A stretch of DNA of 64,000 bases from Mangrovimicrobium sediminis (lineage in GTDB: Bacteria > Pseudomonadota > Gammaproteobacteria > Pseudomonadales > Halieaceae): the NCBI RefSeq assembly GCF_004745945.1, contig NZ_SRLE01000004.1, positions 124,001-188,000 of the forward strand, in the 5' to 3' direction. The notes below the pieces were generated by a model. The model made no database searches, was not told the DNA's origin, and worked only from the letters and a program-made list of their open reading frames with translations. How positions within the stretch are numbered: position 1 is the first letter of the stretch; each line of letters opens with the position of its first letter. This document shows positions 1 through 14,844 of the stretch, in pieces. The translations under genes and the position numbers were made by a program.

Positions 1-1040
1 GCAGTGTCTCCACCGGCCCCGAGGGCGTGGAGGGCGAGGTGTTGTCCGTAGCCACGGTGGCCGCGCTGCAGGGGCTTCCGGCGGACGCGGTGGCCGGGCG
101 TATCGTGTTCGTCGACGAGGTCATGACCCGCACCCAGGACGGTTCCGGCTATGGTGTGGCGGCGGCCAAACGGCGCACGGCGGCCTACGCCGCCCATGAA
201 AAAGGTGCACTGGCGGTATTGATCCGCTCGGTGGGCACCCACAGCCATCGCCTGCCGCACACCGGCCAGATGCGCCGGGTGACCGAGCCCGGCGACAACC
301 CCGGCGTACCAGCGGCGGCGCTGTCCGCCCCGGACGCCGACCAACTGGCCCGGGTACTGGCCCGCGCCGGCAGCGCGCGCGTACGCCTGGTGCTTACCCC
401 GCAGCAGCGTCCCGCCGGCAAGTCCGCCAACGTGGTGGCGGAAATTCCGGGGCGCCTGGCGCCGCAGGAGATCGTGCTGGTCGGCGCCCACCTGGATTCC
501 TGGGACCTGGGCACCGGTGCGGTGGACGACGGCGCCGGCGTGGCTATCGTCACTGCGGCGGCCAAACACCTGATGGATGCCATGCCGCGCGGTCCGGCAC
601 GCACTGTGCGTATCGTGCTGTTCGGCGCCGAGGAGGTCGGCCTGGTCGGCGCCAAAGCCTACGCCGAGGCGCACCGTGAGGAACTCGCCAACCATGTGAT
701 TGCCGCGGAGTCGGATTTCGGTGCCGGGCGTATCTGGCGCTTCGATACCGGGGTGGGCGAGGGCGCGCGCGACGCGGCACTGGCACTGGCGCAGCCGATG
801 GCGGTGTTTGGTGTGGTGCCCGGCAACGACCGCGCCAGGGGCGGGCCGGACCTCAAATACCTGCGCGAGAGCGGCGTCCCGGTGGTCACCCTGCTGCAGA
901 ACGGCCTGGATTATTTTGACCTGCACCACACGGCGGACGATACCCTGGACAAGATCGACCCGGACGACCTGGCGCAGAATGTCGCGGTGTATGCCGCCTT
1001 CCTGTACCAGGTGGCCAACGGCGGCGAGCTCTACCGCTAA
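1..1040 (+). CDS. M28 family metallopeptidase, 5' end cut by window
   Basis: This is the C-terminal part of a zinc aminopeptidase of the M28 family. The reading frame is open from base 3, so the true start lies upstream of the window. The first third resembles a PA (protease-associated) insert. The catalytic part begins near base 470 with V-G-A-H-L-D-S-W-D, where the His at 489-491 is a zinc ligand. It continues with the D-D-G-A-G motif near 533 (bridging Asp) and F-G-A-E-E-V-G near 622 (catalytic Glu and a ligand). The segment ending H-H-T-A-D-D-T near 925 supplies the last His. All expected metal ligands are therefore present. Homologues are usually exported and release N-terminal residues from peptides. 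The downstream neighbour converges on it, so no operon partner is visible here. Confidence 0.9.
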   Translation, partial: SVSTGPEGVEGEVLSVATVAALQGLPADAVAGRIVFVDEVMTRTQDGSGYGVAAAKRRTAAYAAHEKGALAVLIRSVGTHSHRLPHTGQMRRVTEPGDNPGVPAAALSAPDADQLARVLARAGSARVRLVLTPQQRPAGKSANVVAEIPGRLAPQEIVLVGAHLDSWDLGTGAVDDGAGVAIVTAAAKHLMDAMPRGPARTVRIVLFGAEEVGLVGAKAYAEAHREELANHVIAAESDFGAGRIWRFDTGVGEGARDAALALAQPMAVFGVVPGNDRARGGPDLKYLRESGVPVVTLLQNGLDYFDLHHTADDTLDKIDPDDLAQNVAVYAAFLYQVANGGELYR

Positions 1041-1078
1041 ACCCTCGCGGCGCAGCGGCTTGCGCCACAAGCCGGCCG

Positions 1079-2035
1079 TCACTGCTGTGCGGTGGCGCCG
1101 GCTCCCTCGATAAACGCTTCGATGCTCTCCAGCACCTGATCCGGGTAGAGGCTGAAGGCGGCCACATGACTGCCCCATTTGCCTTTCCAGGCGAGTCCGG
1201 CGCGCTCAGCTTCGGACACAGGGGGGACTTCCAGGTAGCTGATCTGTGGGTTGTCACACGCCACAGCGCGGGCGAACCCGGCCAGCGCTATCGGGTCTTC
1301 CGGGTCCTGTATCAGCAGGGTGGGGGTGCGCATCCGCGTGGCGATCGCCAGCGCCTGTTGCTCGCCCCCGGGCAGGCCGTAGCCGTCAATGGCGACCCGC
1401 GTCGACAGGCCGAACAGGGCCGGCGGCAGCCCGGTCTCGGCCCAGGCGGCCTGGGCCAGCACGCTGGCGGTGTCCAGGGCCGGGTCCAGCAGGATCACGC
1501 CGTCCACCGCCGCGCCGGCCGCCAGGGCCTGCAGCGCGGTGGCGCCGCCCATCGATACTCCCATCACGAATTGCGGCAGGTCCGGGCTGCGCTCGCGCAT
1601 CCAGGCCAGGGCGGCGAGCGCGTCGATTTTCTCCGTGCGCCCGAACTGCAGTCCGCGACCATCGCTGCCAGAGTTGCCGTGGTTGCGCAGGTCGATGGCG
1701 GCGACGGAGATGCCCTGCTCCACCAATGCGCGGTAGAAGTCCAGGCTGCGAAAAAACTCGCTGTTGCGGCTCGAGCCGCCGCCATGCAGGAATAGCAATG
1801 CGGCGCGGGGCCGGGCCGCGGGCATCCACCAGCCGGCGATGGACAGCGCCTCGTCCGCCAGTTCCAGGGTGAAGTCCGTGTAGGCCAGGCCAACATTCGC
1901 AGGTGTCACAGCGATCGTGTGCGGCGGCCGGTAGATCATCTGCCGCGGCGTATACCAGCCGAACACGCCGGCTCCTGCAATGACCAGCACGCTGGCGGCG
2001 ACTGCCACCAGCGCCAGCCATCTGCGTGCGCGCAC
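1079..2035 (-). CDS. Membrane-anchored alpha/beta hydrolase
   Basis: A 318-residue serine hydrolase with one N-terminal hydrophobic segment (about residues 7-27), which probably anchors it in the inner membrane facing the periplasm. The fold markers are the oxyanion loop H-G-G-G at 84-87, the nucleophile elbow G-V-S-M-G with Ser161, an acidic D-P-E-D-P segment and a late His in W-G-S-H-V. Together they give a complete triad. The substrate cannot be told from sequence; relatives are called esterases or dienelactone-hydrolase-like. It begins with GTG, 9 bp after the stop of the acyltransferase gene, so the two are almost certainly co-transcribed. That pairing suggests a lipid or acyl-ester role, which is inference. 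Confidence 0.85.
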   Translation of the reverse strand: MRARRWLALVAVAASVLVIAGAGVFGWYTPRQMIYRPPHTIAVTPANVGLAYTDFTLELADEALSIAGWWMPAARPRAALLFLHGGGSSRNSEFFRSLDFYRALVEQGISVAAIDLRNHGNSGSDGRGLQFGRTEKIDALAALAWMRERSPDLPQFVMGVSMGGATALQALAAGAAVDGVILLDPALDTASVLAQAAWAETGLPPALFGLSTRVAIDGYGLPGGEQQALAIATRMRTPTLLIQDPEDPIALAGFARAVACDNPQISYLEVPPVSEAERAGLAWKGKWGSHVAAFSLYPDQVLESIEAFIEGAGATAQQ

Positions 2036-2044
2036 GGGAGCGAC

Positions 2045-2926
2045 TCAGATCGTCAGCAGGCGGCGCAACAGGCCCTCGTTGCCGCGGTTGCGTGCCCGCA
2101 CCACCATCATCTGGGCGATCTGTTCCTCGATCTGCTCTGCCACCTCACCGCGGATCTTCTGCTGCTGGCGCTTGGTCGGCGTGCGCCCGGCGTAGCGGCT
2201 GAGGTCTATGGGCTCGCCAAAGCCCATGTAGATGCGGTGCGGCTTGGGAATCAGCGTGCCCAGCGCGCCGACCGGCAACGGCGGCAGCATGTCCGGGCGG
2301 GTGTTCTCGTTGAGTACCCCCAGGCGCTTGAGCAGTGTGCCGAGGGGCGAGTCCGGAATGTCCTGGCCCTCCAGCAGGTGGCCGTACAACTCGTCCGGGC
2401 CGACCGTGCCGAAGGGTACGATGGTGTAGCCGTGCTGGGCGGCCAGGCGCACAAAGCCGTAGCGTTCGCGCCACTGCAGCTGGTAGATCTCGCTGGCCGG
2501 CTTGACCGCCTCGTGGGCACCGCCGGGGAATACCATGATGTCCTGCCCGGCTTCCATCAGCGCGGAGCATACCTGCGGGTGGCCCAGGGCGCAGCCATAG
2601 TCCTTGAGGAACTCGCCCAGTTTGGGCGAGGCGAACAGGAAACGGTCGGCGAGGCCACGCACGAAGCGACCGAGGTCGTTGAAGAAGATCGGACCGAGCA
2701 GGTAGCCGTCCAGTGCGAACAGGCTGTGGTTGCCGACGAACAGGCAGGGGCGCTCGGGAATTTTCTCCGCGCCCACCACCACCGGCTTGAACACCGTGTG
2801 CACTACTCGATGCAGGACATTCAATGCAGTGCCCGAAGGCGCGGTCACACCGAGGACGTCCTCGATATGCGCTTGCAGTGCGGCCTGTTCGTCGAAGGGC
2901 TGGGTGTTCTTGTCGATGATGGACAT
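2045..2926 (-). CDS. Lysophospholipid/DAGAT-type acyltransferase (HX5D variant)
   Basis: A membrane-associated glycerolipid acyltransferase of about 293 residues. After a short N-terminal region it shows V-G-N-H-S-L-F-A-L-D, which has five rather than four residues between His and Asp. This is the spacing of TMEM68/PES1-type acyltransferases rather than PlsC. It is followed by F-P-G-G-A-H-E, the substrate-binding motif of the same group, and a conserved P-F-G-T-V-G-P-D-E segment. The frame stays open upstream to 3088, with other ATGs at 2986 and 2935. The chosen ATG at 2926 is close to the family start, and a TATACT -10 box lies about 30 bases before it. It forms a two-gene unit with the downstream alpha/beta hydrolase. 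Confidence 0.82.
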   Translation of the reverse strand: MSIIDKNTQPFDEQAALQAHIEDVLGVTAPSGTALNVLHRVVHTVFKPVVVGAEKIPERPCLFVGNHSLFALDGYLLGPIFFNDLGRFVRGLADRFLFASPKLGEFLKDYGCALGHPQVCSALMEAGQDIMVFPGGAHEAVKPASEIYQLQWRERYGFVRLAAQHGYTIVPFGTVGPDELYGHLLEGQDIPDSPLGTLLKRLGVLNENTRPDMLPPLPVGALGTLIPKPHRIYMGFGEPIDLSRYAGRTPTKRQQQKIRGEVAEQIEEQIAQMMVVRARNRGNEGLLRRLLTI

Positions 2927-3107
2927 GCCGGGCATCCGTGGCCGTGAAAGGGGTTCCAGTATAAAGCCTTCGGCGGGATCGGGCATCGGCTGTCGCGCCG
3001 GGCGCGAGGTGAACGCCGCGCAATTCTTGATACAGGACAATGCGTATCGGACATGTGCCGGTATGTTGGTTAACGGTGTGATGACCAACGCGGCAACGGG
3101 TGAGCCG

Positions 3108-3404
3108 ATGACAGCCTACGCTATCATGGATGTGGATGTACTGGATATCGAGGCCTACCTGCGCTACCAGCACGCGGTGCGACCGCTACTGGAAAAAGCG
3201 CAGGCGCGCTACCTCGCCCGTGGCGGCGAGTGCGAAGTGCTGGAGGGGCCGGAAGCCTCGCATTGCCTGTTGCTGGTCGAGTTTCCCTCCATGGATGCGC
3301 TGACGGATTTTTACCACAGCGAAGAGTACCTCGCGCTCGAGGAACAGCGCCGCGCCTGCAGTCGTTCCTCCCTGATCGCAGTGCGCGGGCTCCACGATCA
3401 CTGA
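3108..3404 (+). CDS. DUF1330 family protein
   Basis: A 98-residue protein of the DUF1330 family, a ferredoxin-like alpha/beta barrel related to antibiotic-biosynthesis monooxygenase folds. Typical features are the opening T-A-Y-A-I-M-D-V-D-V, the central E-V-L-E-G-P-E-A and V-E-F-P-S-M-D-A-L, and a tail with F-Y-H-S-E-E-Y. The last of these is the hallmark 'xxYxxxR' region of the family. The ATG at 3108 was chosen because conservation begins there; the frame extends much further upstream but only in antisense to the acyltransferase. The molecular function of the family is not established. It is divergent from the acyltransferase and precedes nifJ by 46 bp. Confidence 0.85.
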   Translation: MTAYAIMDVDVLDIEAYLRYQHAVRPLLEKAQARYLARGGECEVLEGPEASHCLLLVEFPSMDALTDFYHSEEYLALEEQRRACSRSSLIAVRGLHDH

Positions 3405-3450
3405 GCAGGCGGGCCGGCGCTGCGCCGCGCCCACCACCTGGAGAACTGGC

Positions 3451-7102
<3,652 letters not shown>

Positions 7103-7110
<8 letters not shown>

Positions 7111-8116
7111 TTTGAGCACGCGCTACCTGGGGCTGGACCTGAAAAACCCGCTGGTGCCCTCGGCCTCACCGCTGTCCCGGCACCTGGACACCGCGCGGCG
7201 GCTGGAGGATGCCGGCGCCGCGGCGCTGGTCATGCACTCCCTGTTCGAGGAGCAGATCGAGGCCGAGGACGCGCGCCTCGCACGCTTCTTCCACCAGCAG
7301 TCCCTGGGCCATGCCGAGGCGGACAGCTTCCGCCCGGTGCCGGACAACTACCGCAGTATCGAGGAGCAGTACCTGGAGCAACTCCACGCGCTGAAAAGCG
7401 GCCTGGACATCCCGGTGATCGCCAGTCTCAACGGCACCACCAATGGCGGTTGGGTCAGTTACGCCAAGAGCCTGGAAGAGGCGGGCGCCGACGCCCTGGA
7501 ACTCAACGTGTTCTACATACCCGCCGCCTTCAATGACGACGGGCAGAAAGTGGAGCAGCGTTACGTGGACGTGCTGAGCGCGGTGCGTGAGCAGGTGGCT
7601 ATCCCGGTGGTCATGAAACTCTCGGCGCAGTTCACCGCGCCGATGCATTTCGCCCACCGGTTGGAGGAGGCCGGGGCCAGCGGCCTCGCGTTGTTCAACC
7701 GCTTCTACCAGCCGGACATCGACCTCGAGACATTGGAGGTCACCCCGCAACTGCAGCTGTCCACCTCTGAGGAGGCGCTGCTGCGCATCCGCTGGCTGGC
7801 CATCCTGCACGGCCGTACCCAATGTTCGCTGGCGATTACCGGGGGCGTGCACAACGTCAACGACGTGGCCAAGGCGCTGCTGGCGGGGGCCGACGTGGTC
7901 CACATGTGCAGCGCCCTGTTGCGCCGCGGCCCGGGCCACCTGGCGGTGGTGCTACAGGCCCTGCGCGACTGGCTGGAACAGCGGGAATACGCGTCGGTGG
8001 AACAGATGAAGGGAAGCGTGAGCCAGCGCACCGCCACGGATTCCGCGGCCTTCCTGCGCGCCAACTACGTCAATGTGCTGGACAGCTACCAGCCACCGCC
8101 CGGCGTGCACTGGTAG
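7103..8116 (+). CDS. Dihydroorotate-dehydrogenase-like flavoprotein coupled to nifJ
   Basis: A 337-residue FMN-binding TIM barrel of the dihydroorotate dehydrogenase superfamily. Recognisable parts are the N-terminal L-G-L-D-L-K-N-P-L-V-P-S-A-S-P phosphate/FMN region, the S-L-N-G-T strand, E-L-N-V-F-Y, V-V-M-K-L-S, and the C-terminal T-G-G-V-H FMN phosphate loop. The start at 7103 has AGGAGA 5 bases upstream and overlaps the nifJ stop by 8 bp. It lacks the features of the true pyrimidine-pathway PyrD, and proteins of this type are commonly annotated 'DHOD-like'. The tight coupling to nifJ suggests a redox partner role for ferredoxin-linked metabolism, but the substrate is unknown. Confidence 0.88.
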
Positions 8117-8123
8117 GGTTCTC

Positions 8124-9584
8124 TCACGCGCTGAGCGTGTGCGGTAACGCCGCCTGGGGTGACTTGCCGAGCAATTCGCTGTAGGTGTCCTCGAGGTCGC
8201 GGCAGGCGCCGCGCACACTGGTAATCGACTGCGCCGGAATCGGCTCGAGCACCGTGACCCGCACCCGCGCCGGCCGCACCAGGAACGCGCCCTTGGGCAG
8301 CGCGTCCTTCACGTTGTGCAGCACGATAGGCACGATCGGCACCCCGGCTTTTTTCGCCAGCAGGAAGGCGCCGTGCCGGAACGGCTGGATGTCACCCAGG
8401 GTACTGCGGGTGCCTTCCGGCGCGATGACCAGCGAGCGGCCGCTCTCCAGCGCCGCCAGCGCGCGCTTGAGCACGGCGCCCTGGTCGCGCTCGTCGCGGT
8501 CGACGAAAATCGTGTCCACCTGCTGCAGCATCGGCCCGATGATCGGCTTGCTCGCCATTTCCTTCTTGCACAGGGCTACCACGTCGTCGCGCAGCAGGCG
8601 TGCCAGCACCACCGAATCCATCAGGCTCTGGTGATTGAAGATATACACCACCGGGCGCTCCCGGTGCAGGTTGTCGTAGCCCTCGATATCCAGTTCCAGG
8701 CCGGCGAAATTGGAGGCGAAGTCGCCGACCATGCGGGTGACGCGGTTGGCGTTCAGCGCCGGGTCCAGTCCCAGCTTGCGGCTGATCGCGCCCAGGGCGG
8801 TGGCCGCCAGCAGTGATTCCATCACCAGCGCCGTGCGCGCGATGTTCTCCAGCTTCGGCATGCCGCGGCTGGCGAAGTGCAGTTGCGGCCAGTGCTTGTT
8901 GCGCGCGTGCACCGCGAGTTTCTCCGAGGGGTTGACCGCCACCGGGTGGCCGACCTTTTTCAACAGCGGCAGGTCGGCGCTGGCATCGCTGTAGAAATAG
9001 GCGTGCTTGAGCTGGCAGTCGAACTTGCGCGCTACACGGCGCGCTGCCATGGTCTTGCCCTCGCCGTAGCACAGCGGGGCGATCACGTTGCCGGTGAAGC
9101 GTCCCTGCTGGACCTCCAGCTGGGTGCAGCAGATCTCGTCGATGCCGAGGATGCGCGCCACCGGTTCGACCTGGTAGCGACTGGCGGCGGTGACTATGAC
9201 CAGGTGGTCGCCAGCGGCGCGGTGCGCCTCGACCAGGGCCACCGCCTCCGGGTAGAGGTTGCGCGCCAGGCTGTTGTCGAAGGCGCGGTTGCCGAGCTCG
9301 CGCAGGGTGGCTTCATCCACCCCGGTGAGGGCCCGCGCCAGGCGCTTGACCAGCTTGTGGTAATTGCCGCCGCTGCCGGCGGTGCGCTGGCGCAGCACCT
9401 CCTGCATGATCTTGGCGGCGTCGGCGAGCTTGCCGCGGGTGGCCGCGTGGCGGGCGGTCTCCATACCCATGGCGAGGATCGAATAGCCCGCGATCAGCGT
9501 GCGATCGAGGTCGAAGAAGGCCACGCGGCCGGGGCCACCTGTATTGCTCGCGATGCTGTCGAGATGTGAGTCCAGCGTGTTCAT
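8124..9584 (-). CDS. HAD-IB phosphatase / PlsC-type acyltransferase fusion
   Basis: A 486-residue two-domain protein. The first half (about 1-240) is a SerB/CicA-like HAD subfamily IB phosphatase with the nucleophile motif F-F-D-L-D-R-T-L and the late S-D-A-S-A-D-L-P-L-L motif IV. The second half is a 1-acylglycerol-3-phosphate acyltransferase domain with N-H-Q-S-L-M-D (HX4D), then F-V-D-R-D-E-R and A-P-E-G-T-R-S. The ATG at 9584 begins the conserved region; the open frame upstream of it only shadows hrpB. The fusion implies that one polypeptide can handle a phosphorylated lipid or polar head group and an acyl transfer. The exact substrates are unknown. It converges on the nifJ pair. Confidence 0.9.
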   Translation of the reverse strand: MNTLDSHLDSIASNTGGPGRVAFFDLDRTLIAGYSILAMGMETARHAATRGKLADAAKIMQEVLRQRTAGSGGNYHKLVKRLARALTGVDEATLRELGNRAFDNSLARNLYPEAVALVEAHRAAGDHLVIVTAASRYQVEPVARILGIDEICCTQLEVQQGRFTGNVIAPLCYGEGKTMAARRVARKFDCQLKHAYFYSDASADLPLLKKVGHPVAVNPSEKLAVHARNKHWPQLHFASRGMPKLENIARTALVMESLLAATALGAISRKLGLDPALNANRVTRMVGDFASNFAGLELDIEGYDNLHRERPVVYIFNHQSLMDSVVLARLLRDDVVALCKKEMASKPIIGPMLQQVDTIFVDRDERDQGAVLKRALAALESGRSLVIAPEGTRSTLGDIQPFRHGAFLLAKKAGVPIVPIVLHNVKDALPKGAFLVRPARVRVTVLEPIPAQSITSVRGACRDLEDTYSELLGKSPQAALPHTLSA

Positions 9585-9843
9585 CGGCCAACCCCGGCCC
9601 GGGGGGCCGTCTGTGTTTCTGGTTAATATGTGATCAGCAAGAAGCTTGCCAGCGCGGGGAGTATGCGCGCTCTCTGTGACAAAGTAGTGATTCGCGTCGG
9701 GTAGTTGGAGTACAGGACACCCGGGCGTGGCCGCCCGATGGTCCGATCTGGTGCGCAGGGAGCAGCCTGGCGCCCCAAAAACAGCCGAGCTCGAGGGTGC
9801 AGCACTGGCCCCCCCGGGCGGCGCTTCCCCGGCGCGCCACAGC

Positions 9844-9872
9844 TGGCTTGCCCGGGGGAGCTCCGCTAAGAT
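9844..9872 (+). promoter_or_regulatory. Possible leaderless promoter of hrpB
   Basis: TGGCTT at 9844-9849 and TAAGAT at 9867-9872 are separated by 17 bp. A GC-rich discriminator then runs straight into the ATG at 9879. The predicted +1 falls on or next to the start codon, and no Shine-Dalgarno sequence is visible. This fits a leaderless transcript, but the -35 match is weak. The rest of the 294-bp divergent gap (9585-9878) shows short GC hairpins and no credible gene. Confidence 0.35.
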
Positions 9873-9878
9873 AGCGCG

Positions 9879-12434
9879 ATGAAAATAGTCGATTTTTCCA
9901 CACTCCCCATCTACCCCAGCCTGCCGGAGGTCGCCGCGGCCCTGCGTCGCGGCCACGAGCTGGTGCTGGAGGCACCGCCGGGGGCGGGCAAGACGACTGC
10001 CGTACCGCTGTCCCTGGTCCGCGAGTCCTGGCTGGACGGTCGCAAGATCGTCATGCTCGAGCCGCGGCGCATGGCCGCCCGCGCCGCCGCCGCGCGCATG
10101 GCGCAGATGCTCGACGAGCCGGTGGGCCGCACCGTCGGCTACAGCATCCGCCTGGAGAACTGCACCAGCGAGCACACCCGCATCGAGGTGGTGACCGAGG
10201 GCATCCTCACCCGCCGCCTGCAGACCGACCCCGGTCTCGAGGATGTCGGGCTGGTGATCTTCGACGAGTTCCACGAGCGCAGCCTGGACGCGGACCTGTG
10301 CCTCGCCCTGTGCCTGCAGGGGCGCGAGTTGTTCCGCGAGGGTGGACCGCTGCGCCTGCTGGTCATGTCCGCCACCCTGGACGGCGAGGCGGTGTCGCGG
10401 CTGCTTGGCGGTGCGCCGGTGATAGCCTCGGAGGGGCGGCAGTACCCGGTAGAAACCCACCAGCTGGGTCCGCAGCGCCTGCGCGACCCGATCGCCGCGC
10501 CCACCGCCGCCGCGGTGCGCCGCGCCCTGCAGGAGCAGGACGGCAACGTGCTGGTATTCCTGCCCGGCCAGCGCGAGATCAACCAGGTCGGACGCGCGCT
10601 GCGCGATGGCCTGCCCGCGGATGTGCAACTGCAACCCCTGTACGGCGGCCTCAGCCTGGCGCGCCAGCAGGCGGCCATCGACCCGCCGCCGGCGGGCAAG
10701 CGCAAGGTAGTACTCGCCACCAATGTCGCCGAGACCAGCCTGACCATCGAGGGCATCACCGCCGTGGTGGATTCCGGCCTGGTGCGCGAGGCCGAGTTCG
10801 ACCCGGGCACCGGTATCACCCGGCTGACTACGCGGCGCGTCTCCCGCGCCTCGGCGGAACAACGCCGGGGCAGGGCGGGGCGCCTGGCCCCGGGCCATTG
10901 CTACCGCCTGTGGTCCGAGGAGCAGGACAGCCAGCTGGTGGCGCAGACCAGCCCCGAGATCCTGCACGCGGACCTCGCCCCGCTGACCCTGCAGCTACTC
11001 GCCTGGGGCGTGGACAACCCGGCGGAGCTGGCCTGGCTGGACCAGCCGCCCTCAGCGCCCTGGCAGCAGGCCCTGGGCATCCTCGAACAGGTCGGCGCGG
11101 TGTTCTTCAACGAGGCCGGGCGGCCGCAGCTCACACCGCACGGGGTGCGCCTGGCCCAGGTGCCGCTGCACCCGCGGCTGGCGCACATGCTGTTGGTGGG
11201 CTGTGACATCCACGCTACCGAGACTGCCTGCCTGCTGGCGGCGGTGCTTTCCGAGCGCAACCCGCTGGCGGATGCCGGCCCGGACATCGCCGCCACCCTG
11301 GCGGTACTGATGGGCGAGCAGTCGTGTCCGCCCAACGCCCAGGCCTGGTACCGGCAGACCTGGTTGCAGGCACGGCGTTACGCGCGCCAGGCCACGGATG
11401 TGCACAAGCCGCGCAAGTTTGCCCTGGATGTCGATGCCGCCGACGTGGTCGGCATCCTGGTAGCCAGCGCCTGGCCGGACCGCATCGGCCGCCGGCGCGG
11501 CGACAGCGGCAGCGACTACCTGCTCAGTAACGGCCGCGGCGCGCAACTGGCCGAGGGCGACCCGCTGCTGCGCGAGGGCTGGCTTGCAGTGGCGGAGATC
11601 GGCGGACAGGCGGGCAGCGACAGCGACCGTATCTACACCGCCGCGGCGCTCAACCCGCGCTGCTTCAACACCGTGTTGTCCTCGCTGGTGCAGCAGGAGG
11701 AAGTGGTGGAATGGGACCTGCGCCAGGAGCGTTTCGTCGCCGAGCGGCGGCGCGCCATTGGTGCCCTGGAGCTCTCCCGCGAGCCCTTACCGGATGTCTC
11801 CGGCGAAGCCCGCGGCCGCGCCCTGCTCGGCGTGATCCGCCGGCGCGGGCTGGACCTGCTGCCCTGGACCGCTGGCCTGCGCCAGTGGCGCGCCCGGGTG
11901 CAACTGCTGCACGACAACCACCCCGATCCCACCGACAACCCCTGGCCGGACCTGTCCGACACGGCGCTGATGGGTTCGCTTGAGCACTGGCTGCTGCCCT
12001 ACCTGAACGAGGTGCGCCGGCTGGATGACTTCCGCCAGGTCGACCTGCACACGATCCTGCGCGCCATGCTGCCCTGGCCGCTGCCGCTGGACCTCGAGCG
12101 CCTGGCGCCGGAGCATTTCGGCGTGCCCTCCGGGTCCAGCGTGCGCATCGATTACACGCAGACGCCGCCGGTGCTGGCGGTGAAACTGCAGGAAATGTTC
12201 GGCTGCGAGGCGACGCCGACGGTGGCGGACGGACGCGTCGCCCTGCAGGTGCACCTGCTGTCGCCAGCCGGCCGCCCGCTGCAGGTCACCCAGGACCTGG
12301 CCAGCTTCTGGCGCAATGCCTACGCGGACGTGCGCCGGGAAATGCGCGGCCGCTACCCCAAGCACCCCTGGCCGGAAGACCCGCTGCAGGCGCCGCCGAC
12401 CCGGCGCACCAAGTCCCAGCTCGGCCTGGTCTGA
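9879..12434 (+). CDS. hrpB: ATP-dependent helicase HrpB
   Basis: An 851-residue DEAH/RHA-type RNA helicase matching the usual HrpB length of about 820-850 residues. Walker A (P-P-G-A-G-K-T-T) is near residue 32, the DEFH box (I-F-D-E-F-H-E-R-S) near 128 and motif III (V-M-S-A-T-L) near 165. The second RecA domain has A-T-N-V-A-E-T-S-L-T-I and Q-R-R-G-R-A-G-R. The C-terminus is the HrpB-specific domain, ending in a basic P-T-R-R-T-K-S tail with Y-P-K-H-P-W-P before it. The exact cellular role is poorly defined in any species. It stands alone, divergent from the HAD-acyltransferase gene. Confidence 0.95.
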   Translation: MKIVDFSTLPIYPSLPEVAAALRRGHELVLEAPPGAGKTTAVPLSLVRESWLDGRKIVMLEPRRMAARAAAARMAQMLDEPVGRTVGYSIRLENCTSEHTRIEVVTEGILTRRLQTDPGLEDVGLVIFDEFHERSLDADLCLALCLQGRELFREGGPLRLLVMSATLDGEAVSRLLGGAPVIASEGRQYPVETHQLGPQRLRDPIAAPTAAAVRRALQEQDGNVLVFLPGQREINQVGRALRDGLPADVQLQPLYGGLSLARQQAAIDPPPAGKRKVVLATNVAETSLTIEGITAVVDSGLVREAEFDPGTGITRLTTRRVSRASAEQRRGRAGRLAPGHCYRLWSEEQDSQLVAQTSPEILHADLAPLTLQLLAWGVDNPAELAWLDQPPSAPWQQALGILEQVGAVFFNEAGRPQLTPHGVRLAQVPLHPRLAHMLLVGCDIHATETACLLAAVLSERNPLADAGPDIAATLAVLMGEQSCPPNAQAWYRQTWLQARRYARQATDVHKPRKFALDVDAADVVGILVASAWPDRIGRRRGDSGSDYLLSNGRGAQLAEGDPLLREGWLAVAEIGGQAGSDSDRIYTAAALNPRCFNTVLSSLVQQEEVVEWDLRQERFVAERRRAIGALELSREPLPDVSGEARGRALLGVIRRRGLDLLPWTAGLRQWRARVQLLHDNHPDPTDNPWPDLSDTALMGSLEHWLLPYLNEVRRLDDFRQVDLHTILRAMLPWPLPLDLERLAPEHFGVPSGSSVRIDYTQTPPVLAVKLQEMFGCEATPTVADGRVALQVHLLSPAGRPLQVTQDLASFWRNAYADVRREMRGRYPKHPWPEDPLQAPPTRRTKSQLGLV

Positions 12435-12461
12435 GCCGACGCTCCTGGCCGATGCGGTCTG

Positions 12462-12483
12462 GGCCGGCCCCTTCGGGCTGGCC
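12462..12483. terminator. GC hairpin between convergent hrpB and ygiQ
   Basis: A 9-bp stem (12462-12470 with 12475-12483, one G-T wobble) encloses a CTTC loop midway between two convergent stop codons. There is no T-run on either side, so it is at best a weak or Rho-assisted bidirectional terminator. Confidence 0.3.
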
Positions 12484-12570
12484 TGCTATGGGATTACTCT
12501 GAAGTACCTTTGAATCTGGCCTGGATCTGGCCAGCTTTAGCGCACGGCTTTCGCGGGGCACACCACCGTT

Positions 12571-14694
<2,124 letters not shown>

Positions 14695-14798
14695 GGTCCG
14701 GGTCGGGCAGTGGCAATGGACCGGCGATTGTACCGCAAACGACTGCGGCTGTAGAACGAGGCTCGGGACCGGCCCGAAGACTGGCGCGGAGAGTGGAA

Positions 14799-14822
14799 GG
14801 GCGGGGCTGGTGAGCCCCGCCC
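14799..14822 (-). terminator. Terminator hairpin after the TonB-dependent receptor gene
   Basis: A perfect 10-bp GC stem (14799-14808 with 14813-14822, 4-base loop) sits 22 bp past the receptor stop on the minus strand. Only a short T-containing tail follows, so termination strength is uncertain. Confidence 0.5.
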
Positions 14823-14844
14823 GGTGTCGCGTCCCGCGTCCGGC

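Noticed and set aside
9585-10967. Long N-terminal extension of the HAD-acyltransferase frame
   Set aside because: The extra 460 residues are antisense to hrpB and the intergenic region; the HAD domain begins at the ATG at 9584.
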